A stretch of DNA of 10,356 bases from Gammaproteobacteria bacterium. Lineage in GTDB: Bacteria; Pseudomonadota; Gammaproteobacteria; SZUA-229. Below, one piece after another: positions 1 through 6,335 of the stretch. The stretch is taken from the NCBI GenBank assembly GCA_011051475.1, contig DRLE01000227.1, forward strand, positions 1-10,356, given 5' to 3'. Made by a program: the position numbers and the translations under genes. The notes below the pieces were generated by a model, which saw only the letters and a list, made by a program, of their open reading frames with translations, was not told the origin of the DNA and did no database searches. How positions within the stretch are numbered: position 1 is the first letter of the stretch; each line of letters opens with the position of its first letter.

Positions 1-148
1 AGGTCACAGAGTTTTTATAGTTGCTTCGCTGTTCTGTCGGTGCGAATACATTCGTACATGAGGAAACTATGGTCTGCTGTTCGAATAAATTCGAACCACA
101 AGAATAAAAAAACAGATTATCTCTGTGACCTCTGTGTCCTCTGTGGTG
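1..148. repeat. Palindromic 'ACAGAGG' repeat element, left end cut by the window edge
   Basis: The first 11 bases (AGGTCACAGAG) are an exact reverse complement of 121-131, and the right arm continues to 148 with CCTCTGTGTCCTCTGTGGT. The arms consist of a roughly 9-base ACAGAGGAC-type unit. A second copy with nearly the same arms lies at 7812-7934 but has a different core, so this is a family with conserved arms and variable interior. The rest of the left arm lies outside the window. The element ends about 10 bases past the ubiT stop codon. Similar ACAGAGG-arm repeats are, from memory, scattered through many proteobacterial genomes. No protein is encoded inside; the short open frame across it translates the repeat itself. 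Confidence 0.8.
40..96. repeat. Inverted pair of REP-like hairpins nested in the repeat element
   Basis: Two short palindromes lie in the core of the surrounding element. 40-57 is GTGCGAATACATTCGTAC (one mismatch between 8-base arms) and 79-96 is GTTCGAATAAATTCGAAC (perfect 8-base arms). The reverse complement of the second, with its flank, reads GGTTCGAATTTATTCGAAC, which parallels GGTGCGAATACATTCGTAC of the first. They are therefore two copies of one unit facing each other, the arrangement of a BIME. GCGAAT/ATTCGC-type REP sequences are common in gammaproteobacteria. No RAYT transposase gene is present in the window. Confidence 0.65.
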
Positions 149-157
149 CAAACGCCT

Positions 158-682
158 TTAAAAAAGCTTTTCGTAATAAGGCAACACTTTTTTAACGAAA
201 GACTCCAGATAGGCCGGCAGCTTTTTCGATTCCATATCCATGCCGTCAAGAAAGTTTTTCACGAACAGACCCAGTTCGGTATCGCCCTGCATGTGCAGGC
301 GGCGGTTGAAGAACAGCGCATCGGTGTCCTCGCGCCGGCCGGCCAGCAGCATGTAGTCATACAGGGTGCCTTCGAGATGAACATCGGGACTGGCATTGCC
401 GGTGACGGCCTGCAGCCTGTCCTGCTTCAGGGTAAAGGTATAGCGTATGCCGACGTCACTGATGCTGATATAAAGCACCCTGTCCTGCAGAAAATCCAGT
501 TCACCCTGCCTGAGCTCTTCAGCGAAAACACGGTTCAGGGTTTTTACCAGCAGGCGGCTGTGCATGGAAGCCGGCATCAGGCGCAGGGGTGCGGAAAGCA
601 CCGCGGGGAAAACCGGTGTTTTTGCCTTTCCTGCCGTTTGAGCTGCTACGGGAGCCATTGGTTTATTGATGCCAGCCTGCAT
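158..682 (-). CDS. ubiT: UbiT (YhbT) SCP2-domain ubiquinone biosynthesis accessory protein
   Basis: This 174-residue protein resembles E. coli UbiT/YhbT in length and in its best conserved stretch, near residues 114-142: DALFFNRRL, then GDTELGLFVKNFLD, ending with a leucine-proline turn. The central part (about 45-145) is an SCP2 lipid-binding fold. UbiT is known to work with UbiU and UbiV in oxygen-independent ubiquinone synthesis, where it is thought to bind hydrophobic quinone intermediates. Neither partner is in the window. The first 25 residues are Ala/Pro/Lys-rich and poorly conserved. The ATG at 680-682 has GAGGA seven bases upstream, and an internal ATG at codon 9 is possible but less well placed. 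The gene is last in this minus-strand run. A repeat separates it from pdxT upstream, so it probably has its own promoter. Confidence 0.85.
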   Translation of the reverse strand: MQAGINKPMAPVAAQTAGKAKTPVFPAVLSAPLRLMPASMHSRLLVKTLNRVFAEELRQGELDFLQDRVLYISISDVGIRYTFTLKQDRLQAVTGNASPDVHLEGTLYDYMLLAGRREDTDALFFNRRLHMQGDTELGLFVKNFLDGMDMESKKLPAYLESFVKKVLPYYEKLF

Positions 683-704
683 GGTTCTATCCTCGCAGAT
701 AATG

Positions 705-710
705 ATTGTA
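705..710 (-). promoter_or_regulatory. Possible -10 box for ubiT
   Basis: Read on the minus strand this is TACAAT, five of six matches to the sigma-70 -10 consensus, 22 bases upstream of the ubiT ATG. I see no convincing -35 hexamer at 16-18 bases and no clear FNR palindrome, although anaerobic control of ubiT is known in E. coli. It lies between the repeat at 765-923 and the gene, so a promoter is needed about here. Confidence 0.35.
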
Positions 711-764
711 TTGTCGACCAGACCTGACCTGTTATCCTGGGGAATCTCTGATTAATAGCGATTT

Positions 765-923
765 TGTCATCCTGAGCGCAGCGTAGCGAAGTCGAAGGAT
801 CTTTTACCACTGTGCAATCAACGAATTACGGAATATAAGATTTTCCGGTAACTGCTCCTGCGTTACTCTACTACCGTCCATCCACGGACATATCGACTCC
901 ACTTCGTTCCGCTCAAAATGACA
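765..923. repeat. Palindromic 'TGTCATCCTGAGCG' interspersed repeat
   Basis: The left end (765-796) begins TGTCATCCTGAGCGCAGCG. The right end (894-923), read in reverse complement, begins TGTCATTTTGAGCGGAACG and continues GAAGTGGAGTCGA, matching the GAAGTCGA of the left end. This gives an imperfect terminal inverted repeat of about 30 bases around a non-coding core of about 97 bases. Sequences of the TGTCATCCTGAGCG..GAAG type are, from memory, widespread as interspersed palindromes in unrelated bacteria. The right end stops four bases past the pdxT stop codon. No transposase is present. It fills most of the 245-base space between pdxT and ubiT, which otherwise holds only the ubiT leader. Confidence 0.75.
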
Positions 924-927
924 TTAA

Positions 928-1509
928 TTAGAGGGTCCCTAGGTGTATATGCTTCAACCACCAGGCGTGAATACGCTTGTCATCCGTCAGTTCCGGATGA
1001 AATGACAGGGCCAGGTGACCGTCTTTTTCCAGCATCACCGGCTCGCCCTTGTATTCGGCCAGCACATTGATGTCCGCCGACAGCTTTTCTACGCCCGGTG
1101 CGCGGATAAAAACAGCAGGGAACGGGCGACCTTCGTCAAAGTTCAAGCTGATATCCGTGACAAAACTGTGTACCTGCCGGCCATAGTGATTACGCAGCGC
1201 TCGAAACGGCATAATACCCAGGGGGGTTACCCGCGCATCATCGACCGCCTCGGCCATCATAATCATGCCGGCGCAAGCGCCCATTACCGGGTGTGTCTGC
1301 GCGAAGCTCCTGAGCGGCTCGTACAGGGCGCTTTTCTGCAACAGCAGACTGATGGTGGTTGATTCACCACCGGGGATGATCAGTGCGTCACAGCCATCGA
1401 GCTCACGGGCGTAACGCACCATTTTCGCCCTGGCGCCACAGGCCTGCAGCATATCAATATGTTTCTGGTATGCCCCCTGCATGGCAAGCACACCGACCAT
1501 TTTGTTCAT
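928..1509 (-). CDS. pdxT: PdxT, glutaminase subunit of pyridoxal 5'-phosphate synthase
   Basis: This class I glutamine amidotransferase of 193 residues hydrolyses glutamine and passes ammonia to PdxS for pyridoxal 5'-phosphate synthesis. The oxyanion and substrate motif IPGGEST is at about 45-51. The nucleophile is Cys79 in GACAGMI, where the family usually has GTCAGMI. The His171/Glu173 pair sits in SFHPEL. All triad residues are therefore present and the length is normal. The start lies only 7 bases after the pdxS stop with no strong ribosome site, suggesting translational coupling. A second ATG at codon 4 begins MVGVLAMQGA, closer to the usual family N-terminus, so the true start may be three codons later. 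No terminator of its own is visible; the repeat at 765-923 begins four bases beyond the stop. Confidence 0.95.
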   Translation of the reverse strand: MNKMVGVLAMQGAYQKHIDMLQACGARAKMVRYARELDGCDALIIPGGESTTISLLLQKSALYEPLRSFAQTHPVMGACAGMIMMAEAVDDARVTPLGIMPFRALRNHYGRQVHSFVTDISLNFDEGRPFPAVFIRAPGVEKLSADINVLAEYKGEPVMLEKDGHLALSFHPELTDDKRIHAWWLKHIHLGTL

Positions 1510-1516
1510 GCCAGTG

Positions 1517-2413
1517 CTACCAGCCGCGAACCGCCAGGCGTTCCTCTTCGGGAATCTCGGACATTTCCAACCCCTTCATGCCGCCCTGCAGGCCACGGCT
1601 GACTTCCAGCAGCACAGCCGGGTCATCATAGTGCGTAGTGGCCTTGACGATGGCAGCGGCGCGCGCCGCCGGGTCTTCTGACTTGAAGATACCGGAGCCG
1701 ACAAACACGGCCTCGGCGCCCAGCTGGCGTACCAGTGCGGCATCGGCCGGGGTGGCAATACCGCCGGCGGAGAAATTGGGTACCGGCAGCTTGCCGTGCT
1801 CGGCGACATAGCAGACCAGGTCATAGGGCGCGCCGTGGTCCTTGGCCACGGCCATCAGCTGCTCCTTGCCCATGGTGGTCAGGCGACGCATTTCATCCTG
1901 CAGGGCGCGCATGTGACGCACGGCCTCGACGATATTGCCGCTGCCGGCCTCACCCTTGGTACGCATCATGGCTGCACCTTCACCGATACGGCGCAGGGCC
2001 TCGCCCAGGTTGGTGGCGCCACAGACAAAGGGCACCTTGAAGTCATGCTTGTAAACATGATTGACATCGTCGGCCGGGGTCAGGACTTCGGATTCATCGA
2101 TAAAGTCGACTTCCAGGGCTTCGAGCACCTGGGCCTCGGCAAAATGGCCGATGCGGCACTTGGCCATGACCGGAATCGATACGGTTTTCTGGATTTCCTC
2201 GATCATGTCCGGGCTGGACATGCGCGCCACGCCGCCGTCACGGCGGATATCGGAGGGAATGCGCTCCAGCGCCATCACCGCGCAGGCCCCGGCATCCTCG
2301 GCAATTTTTGCCTGCTCGGCATTGGTGACGTCCATAATGGCGCCGCCCTTGAGCATTTCGGCAAGGCCGACTTTTACGGTAAAGGTGTTTTCTGTTTCGG
2401 TTAAATCAGTCAT
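1517..2413 (-). CDS. pdxS: PdxS, pyridoxal 5'-phosphate synthase lyase subunit
   Basis: This 298-residue (beta/alpha)8 barrel builds pyridoxal 5'-phosphate from ribose 5-phosphate, glyceraldehyde 3-phosphate and ammonia supplied by PdxT; known PdxS forms a dodecamer. The N-terminal GLAEMLKGGAIMDV segment, with the conserved Asp28, is intact. The two lysines that carry the covalent intermediates are visible as Lys85 (VMAKCRIGH) and Lys153 (MMRTKGEAGSGN). The phosphate-binding FSAGGIATPADAAL region is near residues 215-228. The ATG at 2411-2413 gives the usual short N-terminus, but there is no strong ribosome site before it. It forms an operon with pdxT. Most gammaproteobacteria make PLP by PdxA/PdxJ instead, so this pair is lineage-restricted or acquired, though its base composition does not stand out from its neighbours. 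Confidence 0.97.
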   Translation of the reverse strand: MTDLTETENTFTVKVGLAEMLKGGAIMDVTNAEQAKIAEDAGACAVMALERIPSDIRRDGGVARMSSPDMIEEIQKTVSIPVMAKCRIGHFAEAQVLEALEVDFIDESEVLTPADDVNHVYKHDFKVPFVCGATNLGEALRRIGEGAAMMRTKGEAGSGNIVEAVRHMRALQDEMRRLTTMGKEQLMAVAKDHGAPYDLVCYVAEHGKLPVPNFSAGGIATPADAALVRQLGAEAVFVGSGIFKSEDPAARAAAIVKATTHYDDPAVLLEVSRGLQGGMKGLEMSEIPEEERLAVRGW

Positions 2414-2629
2414 TGGTTTGTTCAGCCCGTATAGGCCCTGTTGCTGGCCCCGTTAAAGAAGATGGCGCGTATTGGCCCGTTTATTTGCAGCGCAAATCTG
2501 CCCCGCCGTGAAAACAAAAAAGCTTAACTGAAAGCGCCTGCAGCGACAAGCTGCAGGGCTGTTTTAGTTGCATGAAATAGAGGTGGGGCCACCATGGACG
2601 GGAAGCCTGCCACCAGGACACAGGACTCC
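2414..2629. other. 216-base spacer between galU and pdxS with two small hairpins
   Basis: No credible gene lies here. Two palindromes are visible: ATTTGC-AGC-GCAAAT at 2483-2497, and a longer stem at 2537-2557 listed separately. GGTGG-GG-CCACC at 2582-2593 is self-complementary, but its loop is too short to be convincing. The pdxS promoter must be in this region, but I see no hexamer pair good enough to mark. Confidence 0.5.
2532..2560 (-). terminator. Probable stem-loop terminator behind galU
   Basis: CCTGCAGC and GCTGCAGG (2537-2544 and 2550-2557) form a perfect 8-bp stem with loop GACAA. It extends by an AGC/GCT step with one bulged base. Read in galU's direction the stem is followed by CGCTTTCAGTTAAG and only later by GCTTTTTTG, so the U-tract is poor. 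Read the other way it is followed by TGTTTTAG. It is the best terminator candidate between galU and pdxS but not a canonical one. Confidence 0.45.
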
Positions 2630-3508
2630 CTAGTCCAGCGGCAGCGCCTTCAGATACTGCCTGAAGGCATCGGCCATTTCCTCGTGCTGCAGGGCGATTT
2701 CGACATTGGCCTCAAGGTAGCCGATCTTGCTGCCACAGTCGTAGCGGCGGCCCTCAAAACTGTAGGCATAGATTTCTTCGGTTTTGCGCAGCTCGGCAAT
2801 GGCGTCGGTCAGCTGAATTTCATTACCGGCACCACGCCCGGTGGTTTTCAGCTTGTCAAAGATGGCCGGGGTGAGAATATAACGGCCGACTACGGCCTGG
2901 TCCGATGGCGCTTCGGAGGGGTCGGGTTTTTCAATGATTTCATCCACACGCGAAATGCGCTCGTCGATTCTGGGCCCGGCCACCATGCCGTATTTATCGC
3001 TTTCCTCCATGGCCACGGTCTGCGTGCCGATAACGCTGCCCTGCTGTTGTTCATAGACATCCACCATTTGCTGGATACAGCTGGGACCACCGTTGTTATA
3101 GATCAGGTCATCGGGCAGGATCACGGCAAAAGGCTGGTCGGTTACCGCCGGCTCGGCGCACAGCACGGCATGGCCCAGACCCAGGGCTTCTGACTGGCGG
3201 ATAAAGACGCAGTGAATATGCGGTGGCACGACTTCCTTCACCACCTTCAGCAACTCGGTCTTGTTGCGCAGGCCGAGCTCGGTTTCCAGCTCATAGGCCT
3301 TGTCATAGTGATCGATAATCGCGTTTTTGGTACGACCGACGATAAACACCAGATTTTCCATGCCTGCGGCTACGGCTTCTTCGGTTGCATACTGAATCAG
3401 TGGTTTGTCCACCACGGTGAGCATTTCTTTGGCAATGGCCTTGGTAGCAGGCAGAAAGCGTGTGCCGAGACCGGCCACGGGAAAAACAGCAGTGCGTATC
3501 GAACTCAT
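2630..3508 (-). CDS. galU: UTP-glucose-1-phosphate uridylyltransferase
   Basis: This 292-residue GalU-family nucleotidyltransferase makes UDP-glucose from UTP and glucose 1-phosphate in the cytoplasm, feeding surface polysaccharide, glycolipid and sugar-nucleotide pathways. The nucleotide-binding signature VAGLGTRFLPATKAIAKEML (residues 11-30) and the following VVDKPLIQYATEEA are textbook. ILPDDLIY supplies the metal-binding Asp, and the sugar-phosphate Lys is in EIIEKPDPSE. The length matches GalU rather than the longer eukaryotic enzymes. The ATG at 3506-3508 has AGGA eight bases upstream. It is divergent from fdxA across 120 bases and is followed by an imperfect stem-loop, so it is probably monocistronic. 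Confidence 0.96.
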   Translation of the reverse strand: MSSIRTAVFPVAGLGTRFLPATKAIAKEMLTVVDKPLIQYATEEAVAAGMENLVFIVGRTKNAIIDHYDKAYELETELGLRNKTELLKVVKEVVPPHIHCVFIRQSEALGLGHAVLCAEPAVTDQPFAVILPDDLIYNNGGPSCIQQMVDVYEQQQGSVIGTQTVAMEESDKYGMVAGPRIDERISRVDEIIEKPDPSEAPSDQAVVGRYILTPAIFDKLKTTGRGAGNEIQLTDAIAELRKTEEIYAYSFEGRRYDCGSKIGYLEANVEIALQHEEMADAFRQYLKALPLD

Positions 3509-3564
3509 ACAGATATTCCTAATTGATTTTTATTTAACTGAATTAAGGTGGATTTTAGACCATG

Positions 3565-3592
3565 TTGGCATGCATGTTCGAGTGACTATGTT
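3565..3592 (+). promoter_or_regulatory. Possible sigma-70 promoter for fdxA
   Basis: TTGGCA at 3565-3570 and TATGTT at 3587-3592 are separated by 16 bases in the 120-base divergent galU/fdxA region. Each hexamer has four of six consensus matches, so this is a modest prediction. The fdxA ATG at 3629 is 36 bases downstream. No strong Shine-Dalgarno is visible before fdxA; the last bases are TTAAATAACC. Confidence 0.35.
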
Positions 3593-3628
3593 AAAATTAC
3601 GCGAATTATCAGCCACGATTAAATAACC

Positions 3629-3952
3629 ATGACTTATGTAGTTGTTGAAGACTGTATCAAATGCAAGTACACCGACTGTGTCGATGTCTGCCCGGTGGAC
3701 TGCTTTCACGAAGGCCCGAACTTCCTGGTTATCGACCCTGAGGAGTGCATCGACTGCACCCTGTGTGAGCCGGAATGCCCGATCGGCGCGATTTTTGCCG
3801 ATGATGACGTTCCCGAGGGGCAGGAACAGTTTCTTGAGCTCAATGCTGAACTGTCCCGGGAATGGCCGGTGATCAATGCCAGCAAGGACCCGCTGCCCGA
3901 TGCCGACGACTGGGCGGGCAAGCCAGGCAAATTGCAGTATCTGGAGAAGTAG
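3629..3952 (+). CDS. fdxA: 7Fe ferredoxin (3Fe-4S and 4Fe-4S), Azotobacter FdI type
   Basis: This 107-residue soluble ferredoxin closely follows the Azotobacter vinelandii FdI pattern. By that comparison Cys9, Cys17 and Cys50 bind the 3Fe-4S cluster. Cys21, Cys40, Cys43 and Cys46 bind the 4Fe-4S cluster. Cys12 and Cys25 are the two extra conserved cysteines. The motifs CIKCKYTDC and CIDCTLCEPECP are intact, and the C-terminal segment (VINASKDPLPDADDW, ending near GKLQYLEK) is the normal family extension. It carries electrons at low potential; its specific partner cannot be read from the neighbours. It is the only plus-strand gene here. It is divergent from galU and convergent with the lipoprotein gene, so it is transcribed alone. 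Confidence 0.96.
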   Translation: MTYVVVEDCIKCKYTDCVDVCPVDCFHEGPNFLVIDPEECIDCTLCEPECPIGAIFADDDVPEGQEQFLELNAELSREWPVINASKDPLPDADDWAGKPGKLQYLEK

Positions 3953-3962
3953 TTTTTCTTTC

Positions 3963-4000
3963 TGCCGCAAAGTTTGCGCTTGTTTGCAAACTTTGCGGCA
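3963..4000. terminator. Perfect 15-bp stem-loop between convergent fdxA and lipoprotein gene
   Basis: TGCCGCAAAGTTTGC at 3963-3977 is exactly complementary to GCAAACTTTGCGGCA at 3986-4000, with an 8-base loop. It fills most of the 57-base gap between the two stop codons, as expected of a shared bidirectional terminator. However, the T-runs are on the 5' side of the stem in both directions (GTTTTTCTTTC before it on plus, ATTTT before it on minus). The 3' sides are AAAATCC and GAAAGAAA, so a canonical U-tract is missing either way. Confidence 0.6.
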
Positions 4001-4009
4001 AAATCCGTC

Positions 4010-5128
4010 TTACTTCACCGCGAACAGAGAACCGGTCACACTGTTAAAGTAGATATGCTTGTCGTCAATCGCGGCGCTGGTATAGATCTTTCCATCCACC
4101 TTGTATTTCCACTGCAGCTTGCCGTCATCGGCATCCAGTGCGTACATATGATAATCCGTACTACCGACATAAACCGTATCGGATGCTACCACTACCGGTG
4201 CGAAGATAGCCGACTCGGTACGGTATTCCCACTCGCGGGTGCCATCGCTGACATCATAGGCATAGACATAACCGTCCTTGCTGCCGATATAGACATTGCC
4301 ATCATACAGTGCCGGTGAGGACAGTACCGGGCCGGCGGTTTTCTTCACCCAGAACTGCTGGCCGGTATGAATATTCACCGCATAAACCCGCTTGTCATCA
4401 CTGCCGAAATAAACATTGTTGGCATCAACTGCCGGTGAAGAGTGAATCTTGCCATTGGTCTGGAAGCGCCAGTATTCCTGGCCGGTGTGGCGATTGACCG
4501 CAAACAGCTGGCCTTTCAGGGTACCGAAGAATATATAATCACCCTGCACCGCCGGAGAACTGTAGATAGGCGCGCCGGCATCAAAACTCCATTTTCTGAA
4601 ACCGTTCTCTGTGCTTGCCGCGTACAGATTGCCGTCTTCGCTGGCAAAATAAATCACATCATCGACGATGACCGGTGAAGAGGAAATCGGCCCCTTGGTC
4701 CTGTATTTCCAGACCAGGGACTGGTTTTCGTCCTTGATGGCGTACAGCGTCTTGTCCCAGCTGCCGATAAAGACGATGCCCTTGCTGGTGGCCGGTGTCG
4801 ACTCGATATTACCGCCGGTTTTGTAACGCCATTTCATCTGCCCGGTTTTCTGGTCAACCGCATAGAGGTACTTGTCATTACAGCCCAGGTAAACCTTGCC
4901 ATTGGCAACCAGTGGTGACGAATAGGTTTTATCCGGTGCACTGAATTTCCAGTCCAGCGTGTTCAGTTCCGTTGGACCGGAAGCATCGTAAACGGCGGTA
5001 TGCGACGGGTCGGCACGAAACATGGCAGTGGTGCCGCCAACGCAGCCTGACAGGCCCATGCTGGCAACACCCAGCAGTACCAGGGATTTGACAAGAGATG
5101 GATTGAAGAAAGATCGGGTAACAGACAT
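4010..5128 (-). CDS. Outer-membrane lipoprotein with eight-bladed PQQ-like beta-propeller
   Basis: This 372-residue protein starts with a lipoprotein signal: charged N-terminus, hydrophobic stretch 14-26, and lipobox LSGC with Cys29. Valine at +2 favours outer-membrane sorting. After a 28-residue linker, residues 58-372 are eight consecutive PQQ-like repeats of exactly 40 residues (the last stops at 35). Each carries a Trp at position 3, an SSP-type turn near position 13, a VYxGSxDG-like strand and a (L/V)YA(V/L) strand. The fold is that of BamB and quinoprotein dehydrogenase propellers. No catalytic Asp/Glu or disulfide typical of an alcohol dehydrogenase is evident, so 'PQQ' describes the repeat, not a demonstrated cofactor. 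BamB is possible in family terms, but the der/hisS context of bamB is absent and I do not assign the name. GGAG lies six bases before the ATG. Binding partner unknown. Confidence 0.88.
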   Translation of the reverse strand: MSVTRSFFNPSLVKSLVLLGVASMGLSGCVGGTTAMFRADPSHTAVYDASGPTELNTLDWKFSAPDKTYSSPLVANGKVYLGCNDKYLYAVDQKTGQMKWRYKTGGNIESTPATSKGIVFIGSWDKTLYAIKDENQSLVWKYRTKGPISSSPVIVDDVIYFASEDGNLYAASTENGFRKWSFDAGAPIYSSPAVQGDYIFFGTLKGQLFAVNRHTGQEYWRFQTNGKIHSSPAVDANNVYFGSDDKRVYAVNIHTGQQFWVKKTAGPVLSSPALYDGNVYIGSKDGYVYAYDVSDGTREWEYRTESAIFAPVVVASDTVYVGSTDYHMYALDADDGKLQWKYKVDGKIYTSAAIDDKHIYFNSVTGSLFAVK

Positions 5129-5229
5129 TGCAGACTCCGGCAGTTCCTTTTCAGATTATTATTGATATAAGCATAGAGAATAGACCAATTTTTCCCTATG
5201 TCACCCGCCTGTGGCAGCTTACTGAACTT
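5129..5229. other. AT-rich spacer between alr and the lipoprotein gene
   Basis: This 101-base spacer becomes AT-rich at about 5150-5190 (minus-strand CTTATATCAATAATAAT). That suggests the lipoprotein gene has its own promoter there, but no well-spaced hexamer pair stands out. No terminator hairpin is visible after alr. Confidence 0.4.
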
Positions 5230-6333
5230 TTAGAGAATATCCGCCGCCACCCCGGCGTGACAGAGCAGCTCATAGGCGATGGTCTCACTCATTTGCGCCA
5301 CCTCGTCCACCGGCAGTTCCCGGCCCCAGAGGACGACACGGTCACCGACAGCGGCGTCCACCCCGGTCAGATCAATACACAGGCTGTCCATGGAGACCCG
5401 GCCCAGCAGCGGGCAACGCTGGCCGTTGAGCCAGACCGGCGTTCTGTCCCCGGCGTGACGCGGATAGCCGTCGGCATAGCCGGCGGCCACCAGGCCAACG
5501 CGGGTATCCACTTCACAGCGGTAGCGGCTGCCATAGCCGATGGACTCACCGGCCGGCACGGTCTTGATTTCCAGCAGCGGGGCCTCAAACTGCATGACCG
5601 CTTCCAGCCCCAGCTCGGCAGCCGGGCAGTCGGCAAACGGCGAGGAACCGTAAAGCATAATGCCGGGACGCACGATATCGAAATGGCTGTGCGAGAGGCT
5701 GAGTATGGCGGCGGAATTGGCCATACTGCGTCTTGCACTATAATTAGAAGTAACTTTAACAAACATCTCTATCTGTTTGTTATTTAATGCATTACCAACT
5801 TCATCCGCATTGGCAAAATGACTCATCAGAAAAACCGATGCCACCGCCGGCTCGGCCTTCAGGGCCTTATAAAAACCGCTGACCTGCTGCGGTGAAATAC
5901 CTGCGCGGTGCATGCCGGTATCGACCTTCAGCCAGACATCCACAGGACCGGGAAGCTCAGCACCCTGCAGCATGTCAAGCTGGGCCTGCTGATGCACAAC
6001 AACCGAGACGCCATGCTCTGACAACTGCTGCAGTTCGGTAAGTGAAGAGCAGCCGTGCAGTACCAGCAGGGGTTTGTCACAACCGCCCTGGCGCAGGGCC
6101 AGCGCCTCGCCGGGCATGGCCACGGCAAACATATCGGCGCTATCGAGCTGAGCGGCTGCACTGAGCAGGCCGTGACCGTAGGCATTGGCCTTGATCACCG
6201 CCATTACCTGCGAATGCGGAGCGTTCTCACGGACTTTTTCCAGGTTGTGCGCCAGCGCACCGGGATTGAGACTGATGCGCGCACGACGCCAGCCGGCACG
6301 GTTACCCGGCTTGACCGAGTCCTTCAAAGCCAC
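5230..6333 (-). CDS. alr: Alanine racemase
   Basis: This 367-residue, fold-type III PLP enzyme interconverts L- and D-alanine for peptidoglycan precursors. The PLP lysine is Lys48 in the signature VIKANAYGHG. The second catalytic base is the first Tyr of the GYGSRY segment, near residue 266. The conserved HFANADE, MANSAAIL, RPGIMLYG and GRVSMD segments are all present. Translation appears to start at GTG (6331-6333), two bases after the dnaB stop. No good Shine-Dalgarno is visible, so it probably relies on coupling to dnaB, and the exact start is uncertain because the first 17 or so residues are not conserved. Residues 177-200 are encoded by an unusually AT-rich stretch (see findings). The cofactor links it to pdxST in the same window, though nothing shows co-regulation. 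Confidence 0.96.
   Translation of the reverse strand: MALKDSVKPGNRAGWRRARISLNPGALAHNLEKVRENAPHSQVMAVIKANAYGHGLLSAAAQLDSADMFAVAMPGEALALRQGGCDKPLLVLHGCSSLTELQQLSEHGVSVVVHQQAQLDMLQGAELPGPVDVWLKVDTGMHRAGISPQQVSGFYKALKAEPAVASVFLMSHFANADEVGNALNNKQIEMFVKVTSNYSARRSMANSAAILSLSHSHFDIVRPGIMLYGSSPFADCPAAELGLEAVMQFEAPLLEIKTVPAGESIGYGSRYRCEVDTRVGLVAAGYADGYPRHAGDRTPVWLNGQRCPLLGRVSMDSLCIDLTGVDAAVGDRVVLWGRELPVDEVAQMSETIAYELLCHAGVAADIL
5758..5781. repeat. 8-bp inverted repeat inside alr
   Basis: AACAAACA (5758-5765) and TGTTTGTT (5774-5781) are perfect reverse complements around an 8-base spacer. They sit at the centre of the AT-rich patch of alr. The reading frame runs through without disruption. It may be chance in a low-complexity stretch, or the footprint of a past exchange or insertion. 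Confidence 0.5.
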
Positions 6334-6335
6334 GC

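Noticed and set aside
67..249. Small minus-strand frame covering the left repeat
   Set aside because: Its peptide (TTEDTEVTE) is only a translation of the repeat arm, and its other end overlaps ubiT in another frame.
125..727. Long plus-strand open frame opposite ubiT
   Set aside because: It mirrors ubiT, begins inside the ACAGAGG repeat, and shows no recognisable family; the minus-strand frame carries clear UbiT motifs.
1796..2404. 200-residue plus-strand frame opposite pdxS
   Set aside because: Antisense shadow of a highly conserved gene; no domain resemblance.
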